From NCBI RefSeq assembly GCF_003002025.1, contig NZ_PVZB01000006.1, positions 124,001 through 188,000 on the forward strand: a stretch of DNA of 64,000 nucleotides, given 5' to 3'. Each line of letters opens with the position of its first letter. Position 1 is the stretch's first letter. The position numbers and the translations under genes were made by a program. Shown here piece after piece: positions 63,246-64,000 of this stretch. The notes beneath the pieces are model-generated. The model was given only the letters and a program-made list of their open reading frames with translations. It searched no databases and was not told the origin of the DNA. This DNA comes from Paraburkholderia sp. BL25I1N1. Its GTDB lineage: Bacteria; Pseudomonadota; Gammaproteobacteria; Burkholderiales; Burkholderiaceae.

Positions 63246-64000
63246 ATGAAGCCATCCCTGCTGGTTCTGATCTACCTTAACGATGCAAGCCGCGCGAAGA
63301 TCGAAGCCGCGTTCGACGTGGTCTATGCGCCCGACGCCACCGCGCGAGCCGCCGCGCTCGACGCGCACGGTGAGACGATTCGCGCCGTGCTGACCAACGG
63401 CACGACCGGGCTCGCCGCCGCGGACATCGACCGCATGCCGCAACTCGAACTAGTCAGCGCGCTGGGCGCGGGTTATGAAAACCTCGCCGTCGACCACGCC
63501 CGCTCGCGCGATATCGTGGTCGTCAACGGCGCGGGCACCAACGATCATTGCGTGGCCGATCATGCGTTCGCGCTGCTGCTCGCGGTGGTGCGCGACGTGC
63601 CGCAACTCGATCAGGCCACCCGCAAGGGTGTGTGGCGCGATTCGTTGCCGATGCAACCGAACGTCTCCGGCAAGCGCCTCGGCATTGTCGGGCTCGGCAA
63701 CATCGGCGAGAAAGTCGCGCGGCGCGGCGCGGGGTTCGAGATGGAAATCGGCTATCACAACCGTAAGCCGCGCGAAGGCTCGCCGCATCGGTACTTCGAT
63801 AGCGTGGCAGGCCTTGCGCGCTGGAGCGACTTTTTGATCGTCGCGACGCCGGGCGGTGCGGGCACGCGTCATCTGATCGGCGCGGCGGTGTTCGAGGCGC
63901 TCGGTCCGCAGGGCTTCGTGGTCAACGTGTCGCGCGGCAGCGTGCTCGATACGGCGGCGCTTGCGCAGGCGCTCACAACAGGGACGATTGCCGGCGCCGC
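63246..64000 (+). CDS. D-2-hydroxyacid dehydrogenase, truncated by window end
   Basis: The first 251 residues of an NAD-dependent D-isomer 2-hydroxyacid dehydrogenase. The N-terminal catalytic part has LELVSALGAGYENLAVDHARSRDIVVVNGAG and DHCVADHAFALLLA; the coenzyme domain has LGIVGLGNIGEKVARRGAG; and the catalytic Arg is in FVVNVSRGSVLDTAAL. It reduces 2-keto acids such as glyoxylate or hydroxypyruvate. The ATG at 63246 follows TAAG-rich noncoding DNA. The C-terminal 60 or so residues, with the catalytic His, lie beyond the window. Confidence 0.93.
   Translation, partial: MKPSLLVLIYLNDASRAKIEAAFDVVYAPDATARAAALDAHGETIRAVLTNGTTGLAAADIDRMPQLELVSALGAGYENLAVDHARSRDIVVVNGAGTNDHCVADHAFALLLAVVRDVPQLDQATRKGVWRDSLPMQPNVSGKRLGIVGLGNIGEKVARRGAGFEMEIGYHNRKPREGSPHRYFDSVAGLARWSDFLIVATPGGAGTRHLIGAAVFEALGPQGFVVNVSRGSVLDTAALAQALTTGTIAGA

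Overview
The window is high-GC, densely coded DNA. Its gene content (a Burkholderia-type T6SS with TagX and TagF, DHA2 exporters, many LysR/AraC/TetR regulators, HipBA, GGDEF signalling) and its codon use suggest a Paraburkholderia or close Burkholderiaceae relative. No rRNA, tRNA, IS element, phage or CRISPR array is visible.

Layout. 1-5.3 kb: the 3' part of a type VI secretion (T6SS) locus (partial ORF, VasJ-type tssA, tssF, tssG, tssJ lipoprotein), followed by a decayed small membrane-protein gene and two reverse-strand genes (orphan TAXI binding protein, zinc-ribbon membrane protein). 8.5-16 kb: DHA2 drug exporter with divergent TetR regulator, RraA/HMG-aldolase family protein, single-domain response regulator, Fur/Zur-type repressor, glutathione transferase, NERD-helicase. 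16-20.7 kb: phosphoribosyltransferase-HAD fusion, then a signalling group in which a degenerate molybdopterin-fold periplasmic protein overlaps a hybrid histidine kinase, with a convergent BetR-REC regulator. 21-22.7 kb: a hipBA toxin-antitoxin operon preceded by five 17-bp operators at an exact 26-bp period. 22.8-29.1 kb: FAD oxidoreductase, C39-like protein, Cys-rich periplasmic protein, RCK potassium channel, pyrroline-2-carboxylate reductase/ornithine cyclodeaminase family protein, glucose-6-phosphate dehydrogenase.

29.2-51.3 kb: an apparently complete second T6SS. tssJ-tssK-tssL run leftward; a TPR lipoprotein gene, tssB, tssC, hcp, tssE, tssF, tssG, clpV and tssA run rightward from a divergent promoter region. 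After a strong two-way terminator come leftward OmpA/BON protein, tagF, tssM and the M15 peptidase tagX, with a divergent single-TM protein gene. TssJLM plus the OmpA-like and lipoprotein factors would form the envelope complex, TssK/E/F/G/A the baseplate and cap, TssB/C the sheath, Hcp the tube and ClpV the recycling motor. TagX would open peptidoglycan for assembly and TagF may repress. No vgrG, PAAR or effector/immunity pair is present, so the spike and cargo must be encoded elsewhere.

51.5-64 kb: LysR regulator, a 0.76-kb noncoding stretch holding an inverted pair of about 270-bp repeats with hairpins, a zinc alcohol dehydrogenase with divergent AraC regulator, then a periplasmic redox locus (DUF5666-like protein, cytochrome b561-type subunit, MsrP/YedY-like molybdoenzyme) divergent from an OmpR-type two-component system. 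A CusR/HprR-like palindrome lies between them, an arrangement recalling E. coli HprSR-MsrPQ. The window ends with VOC, YjdM/PhnA and ABM-domain proteins, a diguanylate cyclase with a duplicated sensor domain, and a truncated D-2-hydroxyacid dehydrogenase.

Most starts were refined from ribosome sites and family N-termini; doubtful ones are flagged. All assignments are from reading the sequence; no database search was run.
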